Of a stretch of DNA of 64,000 nucleotides, positions 8,602 through 16,906 are shown in pieces. This stretch comes from JAMHWF01 sp035911095 (GTDB lineage: Bacteria; Pseudomonadota; Gammaproteobacteria; Burkholderiales; Burkholderiaceae_C). Within the stretch, counting starts at the first letter, position 1. Every line of letters begins with the position of its first letter. The notes beneath the pieces were generated by a model. That model was not told the DNA's origin. It made no database searches and was given only the letters and a program-made list of their open reading frames with translations. The translations under genes and the position numbers were made by a program. The stretch spans positions 1 through 64,000 of the forward strand of contig JAMHWF010000114.1 of NCBI GenBank assembly GCA_035911095.1. Direction: 5' to 3'.

Positions 8602-9180
8602 ATGGAAGGCCTCGATTCGACCTGGGCGGTGATGGTCGCCGCCGCGACTGCGGAGTTCAGCGACCTCGCGCACCCCGGCGACCTGACCAGCGCGTTCATC
8701 CGCCTCGTGATGGCCTCGCTGCTCACCGGCGCCATCGGGCTGGAGCGCGAGCGCCACGACGCCTCGGCCGGCCTGCGCACGCACATGCTGGTGGGCGTGG
8801 GGGCGACGCTGTTCGTGATGGTGCCGGCGCAGGCCGGCGCCTCGCTCGACAGCCTCTCGCGCGTCGTGCAGGGCCTGCTCACCGGCATCGGCTTTCTCGG
8901 CGCCGGGGCGATCTTCCGGCTCGACGGCAGCGCGCGCGTGCGCGGGCTGACGACGGCGGCGAGCATCTGGGCCGTCGCCTCGATCGGCATGGCGGTGGGC
9001 CTCGGCCGCGGCGCCACGGCGCTGCTGGGCACGCTTTTCGTGCTCGTGATCCTGACGCTGCTCAAGCGCGTCGATGCGCGCATCGAGCGCGACCGCGAAC
9101 GGCGCCTGGCCGAGTCGCGCCGCGCCGCCGCAGTGGTCGACCTGACAGGCCGCGACGCCGGCGCCGGCCCGCGGCCCTGA
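8602..9180 (+). CDS. Short MgtC/SapB-family membrane protein
   Basis: 192 residues. It carries the MgtC membrane core (GAIGLERERHDASAGLRTHMLV, split as GLERERHDASAGLRTHMLV; TGIGFLGAGAIF; VRGLTTAASIWAVASIGMA) but ends about 30 residues after the last helix in a charged tail, so the ACT-like C-terminal domain seen in the 5821-6495 protein is missing. Many environmental bacteria carry such short forms. It has an added N-terminus of some 20 residues before the first helix. Divergent from the thioredoxin-like gene. Confidence 0.88.
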   Translation: MEGLDSTWAVMVAAATAEFSDLAHPGDLTSAFIRLVMASLLTGAIGLERERHDASAGLRTHMLVGVGATLFVMVPAQAGASLDSLSRVVQGLLTGIGFLGAGAIFRLDGSARVRGLTTAASIWAVASIGMAVGLGRGATALLGTLFVLVILTLLKRVDARIERDRERRLAESRRAAAVVDLTGRDAGAGPRP

Positions 9181-9276
9181 GGCCGGTCTGACGCGCCTTT
9201 CCGGCAGGGCGGAGGCACTCTCCGGCGCCGAGCCCGGCGGGCAAGCCGCCCGCTCGTCGCGGTGAACGTCCCGCCC

Positions 9277-10380
9277 TCAGACCGCCCAGCGCCAACCCGC
9301 CGCGGGGTGCGGCACGCGCCAGTCGTCGGGCCGCGGCTCGGGCGCCTGCGTGCCCCCGGCCTCGGGCGCGGCGCCGGGCGCCCCAACGGCCCCAGGCGAC
9401 AGAGCCTGCCCCGCCGCCTCGGCCGGCTCCTCGCGCAGCACGCGCCGCAGCACCCGGTCCTCGATCGCGGCCAGCGCCGGGTGGGTGTGCAGCCGCGGGC
9501 GCGCCAGCGCCACCGGCTCGTCGAGCGCGATGCGGCCTTCCTCGATCAGCACCACGCGGTCGCCGAGCGCCACCGCCTCGGCGACGTCGTGCGTCACCAG
9601 CAGCGCGGTGAAGCCGTGCTGGCGCCACAGGCGCTCGATCAGGCGCTGCATCTCGATGCGGGTCAGCGCGTCGAGCGCGCCGAGCGGCTCGTCGAGCAGC
9701 AGCAGGCGCGGCGCATGCACCAGCGCGCGGGCCAGCGCGACGCGCTGACGCTGACCGCCCGAGAGCACCGCCGGCCATTCGTCGGCGCGGTCCGCCAGGC
9801 CCACCTCGGCCAGCGCCTCGCGCGCGCGGCGCCGGCGGTCCGCCCCTTCGAGGCCGAGGGCCACGTTGTCGAGCACGCGCTTCCAGGGCAGCAGGCGCGC
9901 GTCCTGGAACATCAGGCGCACGTCGTCGTCGCGGTGCGCAGCGCGGTCGGTGCCGTCCAGCGTCAGGCGGCCGCCGCTGGCCGTCTCCAGCCCGGCGGCC
10001 AGGCGCAGCAGCGTGCTCTTGCCGCAGCCGCTGCGCCCGACGATGGCGACGAACTCGCCCGGCGCGATGTCGAGATCGATGCCCTGCAGCACCTGGCGCG
10101 CGCCGAAAGCCTTGTCGAGGCCGCGCGCCGAGACGGCAATGCCGCGCGTGGAAGCGCCACCGCCGGGCGGCAGCGACCGCTCCGCGCGACCCCGCCCGGC
10201 ATCGTTCGCGCCGCGACCCGTCGGCGCGTCCGGCGTCTCGGGCACCGGCTCGTCGTCGAACAGGCGGCGCAGCTGGGCCAGGCTCGGCGGCCGCCGACGC
10301 TCGCGCCGCGAAGGGGGCGCCTCGCCGGGGCGGGGCTCGCGCTCGTCCGGCAGGCCGGCGTCGAATTCGGTGAGGATCAT
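9277..10380 (-). CDS. ssuB: Aliphatic sulfonate ABC transporter ATP-binding protein
   Basis: Energises sulfonate uptake with SsuC. 367 residues, about 110 longer than E. coli SsuB. The ABC core has Walker A GRSGCGKST, the Q-loop MFQDARLLPW, signature LSGGQRQRVALARAL, Walker B LLLLDEPLGALD and the H-loop VTHD. The extra length is an N-terminal arm of about 95 residues rich in Arg and Pro, and a C-terminal Pro/Ala/Gly tail; neither is recognisable. MILTEFD at 10380 is the first clear start; no strong ribosome-binding site is seen. Last gene of the operon, 56 bases after ssuC. Confidence 0.93.
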   Translation of the reverse strand: MILTEFDAGLPDEREPRPGEAPPSRRERRRPPSLAQLRRLFDDEPVPETPDAPTGRGANDAGRGRAERSLPPGGGASTRGIAVSARGLDKAFGARQVLQGIDLDIAPGEFVAIVGRSGCGKSTLLRLAAGLETASGGRLTLDGTDRAAHRDDDVRLMFQDARLLPWKRVLDNVALGLEGADRRRRAREALAEVGLADRADEWPAVLSGGQRQRVALARALVHAPRLLLLDEPLGALDALTRIEMQRLIERLWRQHGFTALLVTHDVAEAVALGDRVVLIEEGRIALDEPVALARPRLHTHPALAAIEDRVLRRVLREEPAEAAGQALSPGAVGAPGAAPEAGGTQAPEPRPDDWRVPHPAAGWRWAV

Positions 10381-10436
10381 GCAGTCGTGCTCGCGTCGGG
10401 GTTCGCGGAAGGGGGAGCGGGCGATCGGCCGGGCCG

Positions 10437-11285
10437 TCACGCCACCGCGCCGCCGGCATAGCCCGGGTGCCAGCGCAGCCACCAGCGCTCGAGCCCCTTG
10501 GCCAGCAGGTCGGCCAGCTTGCCGAGCAGCGCGTACAGCAGGATGCCGACCAGCACCACGTCGGTCTGCAGGAACTCGCGCGCGTTCATCGTCATGTAGC
10601 CGATGCCGGCCTGGGCCGAGATCGTCTCGGCGACGATCAGCAGCACCCACATCAGCCCGAGCGAGAAGCGCACACCGACGAGGATCGACGGCAGCGCCCC
10701 CGGCAGGATCACGTGGCGGTACAGCGCCCACCCGCGCAGGCCGTAGCTCTCGGCCATCTCGATCAGGCCCTTGTCGACCGAGCGGATGCCGTGAAAGGTG
10801 TTGAGGTAGATCGGGAAGAACACGCCCAGCGCGACGAGGAAGAGCTTGGCCGTCTCGTCGATGCCGAACCACAGGATCACCAGCGGGATCAGCGCCAGCG
10901 CCGGGATGTTGCGGACCATCTGCAGCGTCGAGTCGAGCAGCGTCTCCGCACCGCGGAAGCTGCCCGTCAGCAGGCCCAGCAGCAGCCCGAGCCCGCCGCC
11001 GATCGCGAAGCCGACGGCCGCACGCCAGGTGCTGGTGGCCACGTGCTGCCACATCTCGCCCGACACCGCGAGCGTCCAGAAGGCCTTCACCACCGCCCAG
11101 GGCTCGGGCAGCACGCGGGTCGAGAGCCAGCCGAAGCGCGAGGCGAGCTCCCAGGCGATGAAGATCGCCACCGGCAAGGCCCAGGGCAGGGCGCGGCGGC
11201 GCCAGGCGACCCAGGCCGGCGGGTCGGCAGATGCAGATGGGGAGACGGATTCGGATGCGGCAGGGCCGGCGGCAGCGGTACTCAT
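10437..11285 (-). CDS. ssuC: Sulfonate ABC transporter permease
   Basis: 282 residues, six predicted membrane helices. The cytoplasmic EAA loop, the contact with SsuB, reads ESYGLRGWALYRHVILPGAL. Close to SsuC/TauC/NrtB permeases, with SsuC indicated by flanking ssuD and ssuB. I chose ATG 11285 (MSTAAAGPAA), which leaves a ten-base gap after the ssuD stop; an upstream frame would run into ssuD. Residues 1-30 are Ala/Ser-rich and probably disordered before the first helix. Confidence 0.95.
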   Translation of the reverse strand: MSTAAAGPAASESVSPSASADPPAWVAWRRRALPWALPVAIFIAWELASRFGWLSTRVLPEPWAVVKAFWTLAVSGEMWQHVATSTWRAAVGFAIGGGLGLLLGLLTGSFRGAETLLDSTLQMVRNIPALALIPLVILWFGIDETAKLFLVALGVFFPIYLNTFHGIRSVDKGLIEMAESYGLRGWALYRHVILPGALPSILVGVRFSLGLMWVLLIVAETISAQAGIGYMTMNAREFLQTDVVLVGILLYALLGKLADLLAKGLERWWLRWHPGYAGGAVA

Positions 11286-11295
11286 CGGCAGTCCC

Positions 11296-12504
11296 TCAGC
11301 TCTGCGCCACCCTGGGCACGTAGGTGTTGGCGATGACCTCGCCGACCGGCCCGGCCAGCGTGCGGCGCGGCGCCTCGCCGACCGCTCCGCCGGCTGCATG
11401 ACCGGCCACATCGCCCAGCGGCAGCAGCGGGAAGACGAGCTCGGCGAAGCGGTAGGCCTCTTCCAGGTGCGGATAGCCGCTCAGGATGAAGTGCTCGAGC
11501 CCCAGCGCCGCGTACTCGCGCAGCCGCTCGGCCACCTGCCCGGGGCTGCCGACCAGCGCGGTGCCGGCGCCGCCACGCACCAGGCCGACGCCGGCCCAGA
11601 GGTTGGGCGCCACCTCCAGCCCCTTGCGCACGTCCTTCGGGTCGAACCGGCCGGCGTGCAGCGCGGCCATGCGGCGCTGGCCTTCGGAGTCCATCTGCGC
11701 GAAGCGGCGCTGCGCGGCCTCGACCGTCGCCGGGTCCAGGTGCGACACGAGCTTGGCTGCGGCGCGCCAGGCCTCTTCTTCGGTCTCGCGCACGATCACG
11801 TGCAGGCGGATGCCGTAGCTCAGCGTGCGGCCGCGCCGCGCCGCCTTCTCGCGCACGTCGGCCAGCTTGGCGGCCACCGCCGCGGGCGGCTCGCCCCAGG
11901 TCAGGTAGGTGTCGACCTGCTCGGCCGCCAGTTCGTGCGCCTCGGCCGAGGAACCGCCGAAGAACACCGGCGGGTAGGGCCGCGAGACCGGCGGGTAGAG
12001 CACCCGGCCGCCCTTGACGCTCAGGTGCTGGCCGTCGAAGTCGAAGCTCTCGTCGCCATGGCTGCGCGTCAGCAGCTCGCGCCAGATGGCCAGGAACTCG
12101 CGCGACTGCGCATAGCGCTCGGCGTGCGGCAGGAAGAGCCCGTCGCCGGCCAGCTCGACCGCGTCGCCGCCGGTCACCAGGTTGACCAGCAGGCGCCCGC
12201 CCGAGAGGCGGTCGAAGGTGGCGGCCATGCGCGCCGACTGCGAGGGCTGCACCAGCCCCGGCCGCAGCGCGACCAGGAATTTGAGGCGCCGCGTCGCGTC
12301 GATCAGGCTGGCGGCGAGCACCCAGCTCTCCTCGCAGGAGCGGCCGGTGGGGAGCAGCACGCCTTCGTAGCCGAGGCTGTCGGCAGCGACGGCGACCTGC
12401 TTGAAGTAGGCGAGGCTCGCCTCGCGCGCGCCCTGCGCGGTGCCGAGGTAGCGCGAGTCGCCGTGGGAGGGGATGAACCAGTGGACCTTCATGCCGGCTG
12501 TCAT
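11296..12504 (-). CDS. ssuD: FMNH2-dependent alkanesulfonate monooxygenase
   Basis: Cleaves C1-C14 alkanesulfonates to aldehyde and sulfite, using reduced flavin from SsuE. 402 residues; the luciferase-like TIM barrel has FIPSHGDSRYLGT at the N-terminus, PTGRSCEESWVLAASLI, RPGLVQPSQSARMAATFDRL and GGRLLVNLVTGGD. Its ATG at 12504 overlaps the ssuA1 stop as ATGA, suggesting translational coupling; a second ATG at 12492 would give 398 residues and aligns equally well. The C-terminus is about 20 residues longer than E. coli SsuD. Sits between its transporter genes. Confidence 0.96.
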   Translation of the reverse strand: MTAGMKVHWFIPSHGDSRYLGTAQGAREASLAYFKQVAVAADSLGYEGVLLPTGRSCEESWVLAASLIDATRRLKFLVALRPGLVQPSQSARMAATFDRLSGGRLLVNLVTGGDAVELAGDGLFLPHAERYAQSREFLAIWRELLTRSHGDESFDFDGQHLSVKGGRVLYPPVSRPYPPVFFGGSSAEAHELAAEQVDTYLTWGEPPAAVAAKLADVREKAARRGRTLSYGIRLHVIVRETEEEAWRAAAKLVSHLDPATVEAAQRRFAQMDSEGQRRMAALHAGRFDPKDVRKGLEVAPNLWAGVGLVRGGAGTALVGSPGQVAERLREYAALGLEHFILSGYPHLEEAYRFAELVFPLLPLGDVAGHAAGGAVGEAPRRTLAGPVGEVIANTYVPRVAQS

Positions 12505-13547
12505 GTCGGTTGCCAGACGATGTCGGCCACGCGCACCGGCTGCGGGATCAGGCCGAGCTTGTGGAAGGCGTCGGCCACGCGCTGCTGGTCGGCGACGATC
12601 GCCGGCGACAGGGGCCCGACCGGCGAGACCGGCCGCCGCTCGATGAAGCGGTGCACGACCGCCAGGCTCAGGCCGCTGAAGTCGGCGATCAGCGCCGCCG
12701 ACTCCTTGCGGTGGCTCTGCACGTAGGCGTCGGCGCGGGTCAGCTCGTCGAACAGCGCCAGCAGCGCGGCCGGGTGCCGCTCGACGAAGGGCCGCGACGC
12801 GAGGTAGAACGAGTTGTTGCTCGCGATGTCGCGCCCGTTGGCCAGCACGCGCGGCTGCACGTCGAGCTCGGTGGCGGCATAGAACGGGTCCCAGATCGCC
12901 CAGGCGTCGACGCTGCGCCGCTCGAAGGCGGCGCGCGCATCGGCCGGCGCCAGGTACACCGGCGAGATGTCGCCCCATGCCAGGCCGGCCTTCTCGATCG
13001 CGCGCACCACCAGGTAATGCGCGCTCGAGCCCTTCTGCAGCGCGACGCGTTTGCCCTTGAGGTCGGCCAGCGTGACGATCGGCGAGTCGCCCGGCACCAG
13101 GATCGCCGACGACTGCGGCTTCGGCGGCTCGGCGCCGACGTAGAGCAGGTCCTTGCCCGCGGCCTGCGCGAAGACCGGCGGCGAGTCGCCGGTGAGGCCG
13201 AACTCCAGGCTGCCGACCGCCAGCGCCTCGAGCAGCTGCGGGCCGGCCGGGAACTCGAGCCACTGCACCGTGCTGGCCGGAAAGCGTGCCTCGAGCGCGC
13301 GCTGCTGCTTCAGCACGACGAGGTTGACCGCGCTCTTCTGGAAGCCGATGCGCAACTGGGCCGGGGCGTCGGCGCCGGTCAGCGGCGCGCCGGCGGCAGT
13401 GCTTGGCGCGGCCCAGGCCACGCCCGACAGCCCGAGCGCCGAGGCACCGGCCAGACCGCCCACGCCGGCGGCCACGCGGCGCAGCAGCACCCGCCGCGAA
13501 AAGGAAGGAACGGCGCCGCGCCGCGGGTTCTGGCCGTCGTGGGTCAT
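12501..13547 (-). CDS. ssuA: Sulfonate ABC transporter substrate-binding protein, copy 1
   Basis: Periplasmic receptor that delivers sulfonates to SsuBC. 348 residues. The N-terminus carries a twin-arginine-like signal (SRRVLLRRVAAGVGG, then a hydrophobic stretch ending AWA), so it may be exported folded by Tat. The mature part begins RIGFQKSAVNLVVLK and has PAGPQLLEALAVGSLEFGLTG in two overlapping pieces, and DAWAIWDPFYA, all typical of SsuA. It is clearly a paralogue of the 13561-14556 protein, with the same motif order. Its stop overlaps the ssuD start by four bases. Confidence 0.93.
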   Translation of the reverse strand: MTHDGQNPRRGAVPSFSRRVLLRRVAAGVGGLAGASALGLSGVAWAAPSTAAGAPLTGADAPAQLRIGFQKSAVNLVVLKQQRALEARFPASTVQWLEFPAGPQLLEALAVGSLEFGLTGDSPPVFAQAAGKDLLYVGAEPPKPQSSAILVPGDSPIVTLADLKGKRVALQKGSSAHYLVVRAIEKAGLAWGDISPVYLAPADARAAFERRSVDAWAIWDPFYAATELDVQPRVLANGRDIASNNSFYLASRPFVERHPAALLALFDELTRADAYVQSHRKESAALIADFSGLSLAVVHRFIERRPVSPVGPLSPAIVADQQRVADAFHKLGLIPQPVRVADIVWQPT

Positions 13548-13560
13548 CGCCAGGCCCCGC

Positions 13561-14556
13561 TCAGCGCGCCGCCGCGGTCGAGACCGGCTTGCTCGGCAGC
13601 GCGTCGTCGATGCGGATCGCCTTCGGGATCAGCTTCAGCTCGAAGAAGGTGTCGGCGATCTTCTGCTGGGCAGCGACGACCTCGGCACTCAGTGGCTTGA
13701 CGCCGTAGTCGTAGCGGGTGATCGCCCGCTCGACGACGTCGACCGGCAGGCCCTGCAGCGGCGCGATCAGCGCGGCGGCGGCCTTCGGGTCGGCCTTCAG
13801 CTTCGCGGCCTGCTCGGCGGTGTCGGCGAACAGGATCTCGAGCACCTTCGGCTGCTGCTCGGCATAGCGGCGCGCCGCCAGGTAGTAGGCGTAGTTCGGC
13901 GCCACGCCGTCGCGGCCGTCGATCACCAGGCGCGCGCCGGTCTGCAGTTCGACCGCGGCGAGGAACGGGTCCCAGATCGCCCAGGCGTCGACGCTGCCGC
14001 GCTCGAAGGCGGCGCGCGCATCGGCCGGCGGCAGGAAGACCGGCTGCACGTCGGCATAGGCCAGGCCGTGCTTCTCCAGCGCCTTGACGAGCAGGAACTG
14101 CACGTTGCTGCCGCGGTTGAAGGCGACCTTCTTGCCCTTCAGGTCGGCCACCGTCTTCACCGGCGAATCCTTCGGCACGACGATGCCCTCGGCCTTCGGC
14201 GAGGCCGGGTCGTGTCCGATGTAGACGAAGTCCGCACCAGCGGCCTGGGCGAAGATCGGCGGCGCCTCGCCGACGAAGCCGACGTCGACCGAGCCGACGT
14301 TCAGGCCTTCGAGCAGCTGCGGCCCGGCCGGGAACTCGACCCAGCGCACGCTCACGCCCTGCGGCGCAAGGCGCTTCTCGAGCGTGCCCTGCGCCTTCTG
14401 GAGCGTCAGCAGGCTGGCCGACTTCTGGAAGCCGATGCGCAGCTCGCCCTTGTCCTGGGCCACGGCGGGGCCGGCGACACCAAGGGCCAGCAGCAGGCCC
14501 GCGGCGACGGCCCCGAAGCGCCGGCGAAGCGGAGAGGAAGGAGAGGTGGGGTGCAT
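13561..14556 (-). CDS. ssuA: Sulfonate ABC transporter substrate-binding protein, copy 2
   Basis: 331 residues with a Sec-type signal peptide cleaved after AGPAVA (about residue 33). The mature protein starts DKGELRIGFQKSASLLTLQK and carries VRWVEFPAGPQLLEGL and DAWAIWDPFLAAVELQTG. It differs from copy 1 in signal type (Sec rather than Tat-like) and in the ligand-facing segments FVGEAPPIFAQAAG and NRGSNVQFLL, so the two may bind different sulfonates. Thirteen bases separate its stop from copy 1. A terminator lies between its start and ssuE. Confidence 0.93.
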   Translation of the reverse strand: MHPTSPSSPLRRRFGAVAAGLLLALGVAGPAVAQDKGELRIGFQKSASLLTLQKAQGTLEKRLAPQGVSVRWVEFPAGPQLLEGLNVGSVDVGFVGEAPPIFAQAAGADFVYIGHDPASPKAEGIVVPKDSPVKTVADLKGKKVAFNRGSNVQFLLVKALEKHGLAYADVQPVFLPPADARAAFERGSVDAWAIWDPFLAAVELQTGARLVIDGRDGVAPNYAYYLAARRYAEQQPKVLEILFADTAEQAAKLKADPKAAAALIAPLQGLPVDVVERAITRYDYGVKPLSAEVVAAQQKIADTFFELKLIPKAIRIDDALPSKPVSTAAAR

Positions 14557-14598
14557 CGTGCTGAGCCTTGTGTGCGCGACCGCCGGTCGCGGCCGTTG

Positions 14599-14634
14599 AA
14601 AAAGGCGCCCCGGCCCTTGCGGGCGCGGGGCGCC
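14599..14634 (-). terminator. Intrinsic terminator between ssuE and the second ssuA
   Basis: On the minus strand a perfect 9-bp stem (arms 14626-14634 and 14604-14612, GGCGCCCCG on the plus strand) closes a 13-base loop and is followed directly by five U (14599-14603). This is a textbook Rho-independent terminator placed 43 bases upstream of the ssuA2 start, inside an otherwise continuous operon. It would separate ssuE from the rest or act as an attenuator. Confidence 0.75.
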
Positions 14635-14734
14635 GGAAAAGCCCGCCAGGGCGAGGAGACAAACGGTCATCGGAATCGGTGGGCGGTGGCCGTGGCGACA
14701 TGACGGGGCGGCAAGCACCCCGGCACCGCGACGC

Positions 14735-15343
14735 TCAGGCCGGACAGCTCGCGAGCACGCCGCGCGGGGCCGGCCCGCGCAGGCTGCCTTCGGACACAGG
14801 AGCAGCACCGGGCACCGTCGCCGACCAGCGCTCGAACACCGGCCCCAGCGCACGGTCGAGCCGGGCGAGCAGCGCCGCATCGGGCGCATAGCCGGCGCCG
14901 TCGCGTGAGACGAGCTGGATGTCGGTGGCGAAGACGCCGTCGAGCACGTCGCGCGCGCCGAGCGCGGACAGCACCGGCTTGAGCGCGTAGTCCAGCGCCA
15001 GCAGGTGGCCGGGCGAGCCGCCAGTGGCCAGCGGCAGCACCGTGGTGCCACGCAGGGCATCCGGCGGCAGCAGGTCGAGGAAGCACTTCAACAGGCCGCT
15101 GTAGGCCGCCTTGTAGATCGGCGTCGCGACGATCAGCAGGTCGGCCTGGCCGACCTGGGCCACCGCCTCGCGCAGCGGCGAGGCGTCGGCCCGGCCGTCG
15201 AGCAGCGCCTCCGGCGGCAGGGTGCGCACCGCGATCTGGCTCACGTGCTCGGCATGCGCGGCCACGCGCTCGAGCGCAAGCTGCAGCAGTGCGCCGGAAC
15301 GCGAACGCAGCGAGGGGCTGCCGGACAGGGTGACGAGGTGCAT
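14735..15343 (-). CDS. ssuE: NADPH-dependent FMN reductase
   Basis: Supplies FMNH2 to SsuD. 202 residues, flavodoxin-like fold: the start MHLVTLSGSPSLRSRS is the phosphate-binding loop and LIVATPIYKAAYSGLLKCFL the central flavin-contact motif; ATGGSPGHLLALDYALKP follows. Slightly longer than E. coli SsuE (191) through a C-terminal tail. First gene of the ssu set, and the only one cut off from the others by a terminator. Upstream, 15344-15601 (258 bases, shared with pldA) holds no gene I can support. Confidence 0.93.
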   Translation of the reverse strand: MHLVTLSGSPSLRSRSGALLQLALERVAAHAEHVSQIAVRTLPPEALLDGRADASPLREAVAQVGQADLLIVATPIYKAAYSGLLKCFLDLLPPDALRGTTVLPLATGGSPGHLLALDYALKPVLSALGARDVLDGVFATDIQLVSRDGAGYAPDAALLARLDRALGPVFERWSATVPGAAPVSEGSLRGPAPRGVLASCPA

Positions 15344-15601
15344 GGCGGCGCGGGGATCGGGAGCCTGGAGTCGGGTCTGGGCCGCACGATAGGCACGCAC
15401 CCGGCGCAGGCCAACGACGACTTCCGTCGGCATCGGGCGCCTCAGCGCATAACCGCGCCTCAGTCCGCACCGGGCGCGATGCAAGGATCGACATGCGTGC
15501 AGCGCGTTTCGCATGCGCGGCGCCCCCGCGGACGAGGGCGCGGGCCGCTGCACGTACGATGCGGCCGCCGCCCGGCCCCTGACCCGACCGAACCGACGCC
15601 G

Positions 15602-16828
15602 ATGTCCCGACGCCCTTTCGACCGCCCCCGCCACTGCCGCCAGGGCCTGCCGCCCCGCCCGACGCCGCGCCCCCGCCGCCTGTGGGCGCTGGGCCTGCTC
15701 TGCGGCGCCGCGGGCGCGGCGGCCCAGACCGTGCCGGCCACCGCACCGGCCCCCGTGGCGGCGGAGCCGCTGCCGACGCTGGCGCAGTGTGCGGCGATCG
15801 GCGCGCCTTCCGACCGCCTCGCCTGCTACGACCGCATGGCCGGGCGCGCACCCGCAGCGGCAGCAGCACCTGCGGCACCCACCGCAGGCACCGCGGACGC
15901 CGCAGCCGCCACGCCAGGTGCCGAGGCCGCGAGCGACTCGCCGCCGACCGACTCGCGCCTGCAGGCCACCGACACGCCGCCGCTCGGCGACGGTCTGCGC
16001 GTCGAGCGCCCGAGCCTGCTGTCGGCCTACTGGGAGCTCGACCGCCAGGACAAGCGCGGCACCTTCAAGTTCGTCGGCTACCGGCCCAACTTCGTGCTGC
16101 CGGTGCACTGGACGAGCCGGATCAACCGCAACCCGAGCTCGCCCACGCAGGCGGCGGTGCAGCTGCCCGACTACCGCAACATCGAGATGAAGTTCCAGCT
16201 CTCGTTGCGCACCAAGGTGCTGCAGGACTTCGGCCTGCCCGGCGGCGACCTGTGGCTCGGCTTCACGCAGCAGGCGTTCTGGCAGATCTACAACTCGCAG
16301 GACTCGAAGCCCTTCCGCAACACCGACTACGAGCCCGAGATCCTCTACGTGGCGCCGGTGCCCGAGTCGATGCGCTCGCTCATCGGCGGCTGGCAGTGGC
16401 GCATGCTGCAGGCGGGCCTCGCGCACCAGTCGAACGGCCAGTCCGACCCGCTGTCGCGCAGCTGGAACCGCGTCTACCTCGGCACCGCGGTCGAGCGCGG
16501 CAACTGGTCGGCCACCGCGCGCATCGTCCACCGCATCAAGGAGGACAGCGACGACAACAACCCCGACCTGCTGCGCTACCGCGGCCGCTGGGACCTGCAG
16601 GTCAACTGGGCCTCGGGCGCGCACACCGCCTCGCTGCTCTACCGCAGCACGGTGCGTGACGTCGCGCTCGGCGCGGTGCAGCTCGACTGGACCTACCCCG
16701 TCTTCAGCGACCAGCCGAACGGCATCCGCTGGTACGCCCAGCTGTTCCACGGCTACGGCGAGACGCTGACCGACTACAACTTCCGCCAGACCAGCCTCGG
16801 GCTGGGGGTCAGCTTCCTGCAGTTCTGA
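15602..16828 (+). CDS. pldA: Outer-membrane phospholipase A
   Basis: Beta-barrel phospholipase that removes phospholipids from the outer leaflet of the outer membrane. 408 residues. The catalytic trio is intact in HQSNGQSDPLSRSWNRVY: His275, Ser277 and Asn289, with the same spacing as His142/Ser144/Asn156 of E. coli. The first 45 residues form an Arg/Pro-rich n-region and signal peptide ending GAAAQ. Residues 60-80 (CAAIGAPSDRLACYDRMAG) form a small two-Cys module often found at the start of Burkholderiales exported proteins, then an Ala/Pro linker leads to the barrel. It ends in Phe as barrels do. Confidence 0.93.
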   Translation: MSRRPFDRPRHCRQGLPPRPTPRPRRLWALGLLCGAAGAAAQTVPATAPAPVAAEPLPTLAQCAAIGAPSDRLACYDRMAGRAPAAAAAPAAPTAGTADAAAATPGAEAASDSPPTDSRLQATDTPPLGDGLRVERPSLLSAYWELDRQDKRGTFKFVGYRPNFVLPVHWTSRINRNPSSPTQAAVQLPDYRNIEMKFQLSLRTKVLQDFGLPGGDLWLGFTQQAFWQIYNSQDSKPFRNTDYEPEILYVAPVPESMRSLIGGWQWRMLQAGLAHQSNGQSDPLSRSWNRVYLGTAVERGNWSATARIVHRIKEDSDDNNPDLLRYRGRWDLQVNWASGAHTASLLYRSTVRDVALGAVQLDWTYPVFSDQPNGIRWYAQLFHGYGETLTDYNFRQTSLGLGVSFLQF

Positions 16829-16906
16829 CGGCATCCGGCCGGATCGCGCGGCGGGACGCAGGGGCGCCCGCCGGCGCGTCACGCCGCCCCGGTATCCTCC
16901 GCCCCC

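Noticed and set aside
9237..9253. Terminator between the short mgtC gene and ssuB
   Set aside because: GCGGGC/GCCCGC can form a 6-bp stem, but it is short and has no U-run on either strand; too weak to list.
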